Assembly (NCBI GenBank): GCA_013397455.1
Contig: VYZB01000238.1
Span: 1,200,369 to 1,264,368 of the forward strand
From: Crotophaga sulcirostris
Lineage: Eukaryota; Chordata; Aves; Cuculiformes; Crotophagidae
Reading direction: 5' to 3'
DNA: 64,000 nt
Below the pieces are notes generated by a model. That model was not told the origin of the DNA, searched no databases, and was given only the letters and a program-made list of their open reading frames with translations. This document shows positions 60,931 to 64,000 of this stretch, in pieces (position 1 is the first letter of the stretch; each line of letters opens with the position of its first letter). The translations under genes were made by a program, and so were the position numbers.

Positions 60931-63900
60931 AATCTCATCTCATACCTCAACAAGAATTCTGATAAGTACTTATTTTTAAGTAGTAAAAGATGTGGGAGAT
61001 GGGCTTCAGTGAAAAAAAATAAGCACAAGAACAGATGAAACACTGAAAAAAACGATCACGTTTTCTCACTTCCCTCCTTATTAAAATAGACTACAGCACA
61101 CCTAACTTTTAAACAACTTCTTTCAATAACTACTTCTAGGGTGAAGAGTATTTAGCTTTTTGCACGAATTGTCCTTAAAATATTTTCTTGTTTTCCTGTA
61201 GATGTTTTATTTATTTATTACTTACACTATTTCTTCTGATAAAACTCTGTTATTGTAACTGCTTTCGTTACCTTACTAATGCTCTCCTCTGTTCTGTCTC
61301 AGCACTACATTAGTGCACTGTCCAGCCATCAAACCTACATGGGAGCTACCTAAATTTAGCAAGACTGTAACGTTCTTTCCTCTTCTGTTTGAGTTGCATG
61401 AACAATTTTCAACCACAAGTCTTGAACCTGAAGTCAGTGCTTTATTATTAAAAAGACCCTCAGCTTATTTCAGCACCCTATCTCAAGCCCACAGAGAAAG
61501 CAGTAGTGCAAATTTTCCGTTGCCCTGCCTGGAGAAAGTGAGGTCAACCTAGCACACATAGAGAAGACATCTCCAAGAGCAGCTGTTCAGAGGTCTCTTG
61601 AAGAAAAAAAACCAACCTGCCAAAGAGACCTCCACTCTCCCAAAGAAAGACTGGGAGAAGACAAGCTTCACAGAAACCAGCTCTTGTTTCAACCCAAGAA
61701 GAATATACGGAATTGTTACAGCTGGCTTTTGTTTTGACACATCATGAGAGATCTGCAAATATTACACAATTATGGAAGATGAGAATTTATGTATCCAACA
61801 GGGAAAAATGAAAAGCAAAAAGTAGTCTCTCTGCTTGCAACCTTCAAGGAAGACAGACACGCCTGTTCCCTAAGATCTGCCCTTCAACTGCAGCAAGCAT
61901 TAACAGCCTTCTATAAAGGACAAATTAAAAAAACAAGGCATCATTTGTGCCTGAATACAGGCAGAAGAACGAATATAGAGAAATGTGGGAAGTTAAGCCC
62001 ATAACATATATGACCTTATCGAAGTAGGGACACCAAATCAAGAGCCACCTGTAAGAGAAATCGGTTGAACTACCATCCATCTTGCTGCAAAGAACAATAA
62101 ATACACCTCAAATACTTAAAAGGATAATAAAGTATGAGCAAACAAGGTATCTGGTGAAGAGTTCAAGACCACATTCAAGTTTCATGGGGTATTTGGATAC
62201 TGCATAGAAGCCAACATAACAGGATGCCTTCCCTGAGTAAAGGAAACACTGTCGGCTGGAAACACAGCACAGTTTGTGTACCTGGATATTCAGAAGACCA
62301 TAACTTGGTTTGCAAGGTAACCCTCAGCCAGTTCCTCAAACACAGCCTGCAGACAATCAGTAAAGCTAACCCCCTTCTTGCAAGACAGACCTTTTCCTTG
62401 GTGAAAGGAATGCTAATGAAAAGTGAATCCAGACCCTACAACATATATTGTACATATTAAAAATACATAAAGACTCTTTAAAGTCTACTTGCATGTTTGT
62501 TCACATTTCCCTAACCTGGGTAATACAGGAGAGTGATACTGGTAGAGGCAAAGAGCTACGTCTAGCACCACAGAAAAAGGAAACTGAAGGTCCTATGGCC
62601 TTTCCCTTGAAGCTGGAAAACAAACAAAATCACAAAAACCTCAAGTCAACCTTTCTTTGTTAATTTTCAAACTTTTTTCCAGAAACCTCCATCAATAAGG
62701 AAGCTGGGAGGGAAGTTGTTTGAAAGTATGATTTATATAAAAATCCACGTCGGGATCCCACTGCCATCTGTTGCATTTTATAGCAGAGCTTTATTTTAAA
62801 CCATACAATCCCCTGAGGCAGGCTCACCCCAGCTCCTCTTACACAAATCGGAGAATTCTGCCTGGAGTAGCAAGAACACACAGCTACACCCCAAGGAATT
62901 GGATAAAATGGAAGATACATGTGTTCCCATATCTTCTGAAGTCAGTGACGGTGTCACAGCATTTTGCAAGTTCTGCTACTGCCCCAATTTTGCTATTTTC
63001 CCCAGAGAAAATCCTTGGACTGAAGCATGTGCAGGGAGATGATGGAACATTAATTTTCCTGAACTTCAGTGAAGCCAAAAGGAGGACACGCATCAGGATA
63101 GTGCTGCTCCAGGCAGCTGCCAATAGCTCAGAAGGACCTCCTGTGCCACCTGGAGACAGAGTAAAATGAAGAACCACCCCAGTGATGGCAGCTCCAGAAA
63201 GACATGGACAAGGCATGGTTAACCGCACTCCTCTCCCACAGCAGGAAGGAGGGTGGAAGTCTCTCTGGTAGCTTCCCTGCAGGAGAGGCTTCTCATGTTG
63301 CATCTTATTTTTACCAGCAGAACTCGGAAGGACATCTCATAGCCACCTGCAGAGCAATTGGCTCTGTGCCTCCCTCCTTGGATCAGGATCAGATCTGAGG
63401 AAGCCAGGATGCCCCAGAGCAGATGGTTCAATGTATGATGGGGTTGCATCAACACAGTAGAGGAGACAAGACCACTAGACTCATCTGGTTGAAAAAACAG
63501 TGGCCTCCTATGTAGAGCCTCTGAAAGACACGGACTCCCTGAACGTAAATTAGCTGGTTGTCCCAAAAGAGGGTGGATTAGAAAGAAAGTGCAGATCATC
63601 ATCTAACCTATCCCACAGAGATGAAGAGAGAATTATTGGCATTTAGGGAAAGGAAGCAGCTACAGAAAGTAAATACTCAGGGCAGCAAGTACCTGCACGG
63701 AGAACAGGTAAGTGGCTGTTATCTGTCAAGGGAAAGGAGTGGCTGTAGGAGGTAGCAGAGATCAAAGATTCAGTAAGTAGAGCAGGGAGATTAAAGGGCT
63801 GAGCTGCAGACACCCACTCAACCCAGGCTGAGTCAGTACAACAGCATGGAAAAGACACAGGAGTGCTCAAACCCCAGGGGAAAAAAGGAGTCCTGGTGCA

Positions 63901-64000
63901 CCCAAGAGACATGCAAGCAGAAATCATCATGGGGAGCAAAAAAACAGCTAAGGAAGGACTGAGGAAGAGGAATCGAGAAAGGATACAAGCTACTGGTATG

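Larger units (their letters stand above)
43055..64000 (-). other. RASSF3: RASSF3 first intron (open at the window end)
   Basis: About 21 kb with no exon that I can support on either strand. It contains the MIR-like fragment, the old CR1/L3-like segment and the dinucleotide repeat listed separately. The remaining stretches (43055-44300, 44480-50080, 50700-60900 and 60930-64000) look unique and AT-rich, with only incidental open frames. No CpG island or start exon of RASSF3 is visible up to 64000. Confidence 0.6.

Noticed and set aside
62884..63602. Several overlapping frames of 127-139 codons near the window end
   Set aside because: They overlap on both strands, show no motif and no splice-site structure. 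None resembles the missing RASSF3 first exon.

Overview
The window is vertebrate nuclear DNA, most likely from a bird. The genes are split into short exons with consensus splice sites. The interspersed repeats are almost all CR1 LINE fragments, several ending in the ATTCTATG-type 3' repeat typical of birds and other sauropsids. There are no bacterial operons, no CRISPR arrays and no long intact viral reading frames.

Layout. (1) 1-21.7 kb: the + strand carries GNS (N-acetylglucosamine-6-sulfatase). Thirteen coding exons (719-18128) encode 490 residues, including the sulfatase CCPSR motif. The first exon, with the signal peptide and the first metal-binding residues, lies upstream of the window. 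A probable 3' UTR of about 3.5 kb follows. (2) 22.4-34.4 kb: the - strand carries a nine-exon gene of the APMAP / strictosidine-synthase-like beta-propeller family. All visible exons are open and join in frame (392 residues). Its first exon runs into a 100-N assembly gap at 34385-34484. (3) 35.9-64 kb: the - strand carries RASSF3, with four coding exons (38655-43054) giving the end of the N-terminal region, the RA domain and the SARAH domain. A probable 2.7-kb 3' UTR lies on its downstream side. Its first exon is not in the window, so 43055-64000 is first-intron sequence. GNS and the APMAP-like gene converge tail to tail. The APMAP-like gene and RASSF3 are in tandem on the - strand. GNS next to RASSF3 in convergent orientation matches the human 12q14 arrangement as I remember it; the APMAP-like gene between them is the notable local feature.

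The three genes do not form a pathway. GNS is a lysosomal exosulfatase for heparan and keratan sulfate. The APMAP-like product should be a type II membrane protein with a lumenal or extracellular propeller. RASSF3 is a cytosolic Ras-association adaptor linked to MST/Hippo kinases.

I found no previously undescribed biological system. The observations most worth checking are: a ~500-bp diverged inverted repeat flanking the promoter and first exon of the APMAP-like gene, with a third shortened copy in one of its introns; a probable GC-AG intron in the same gene; a complete 209-bp hAT-type MITE with an 8-bp target duplication; and a longer RA-domain linker in RASSF3.
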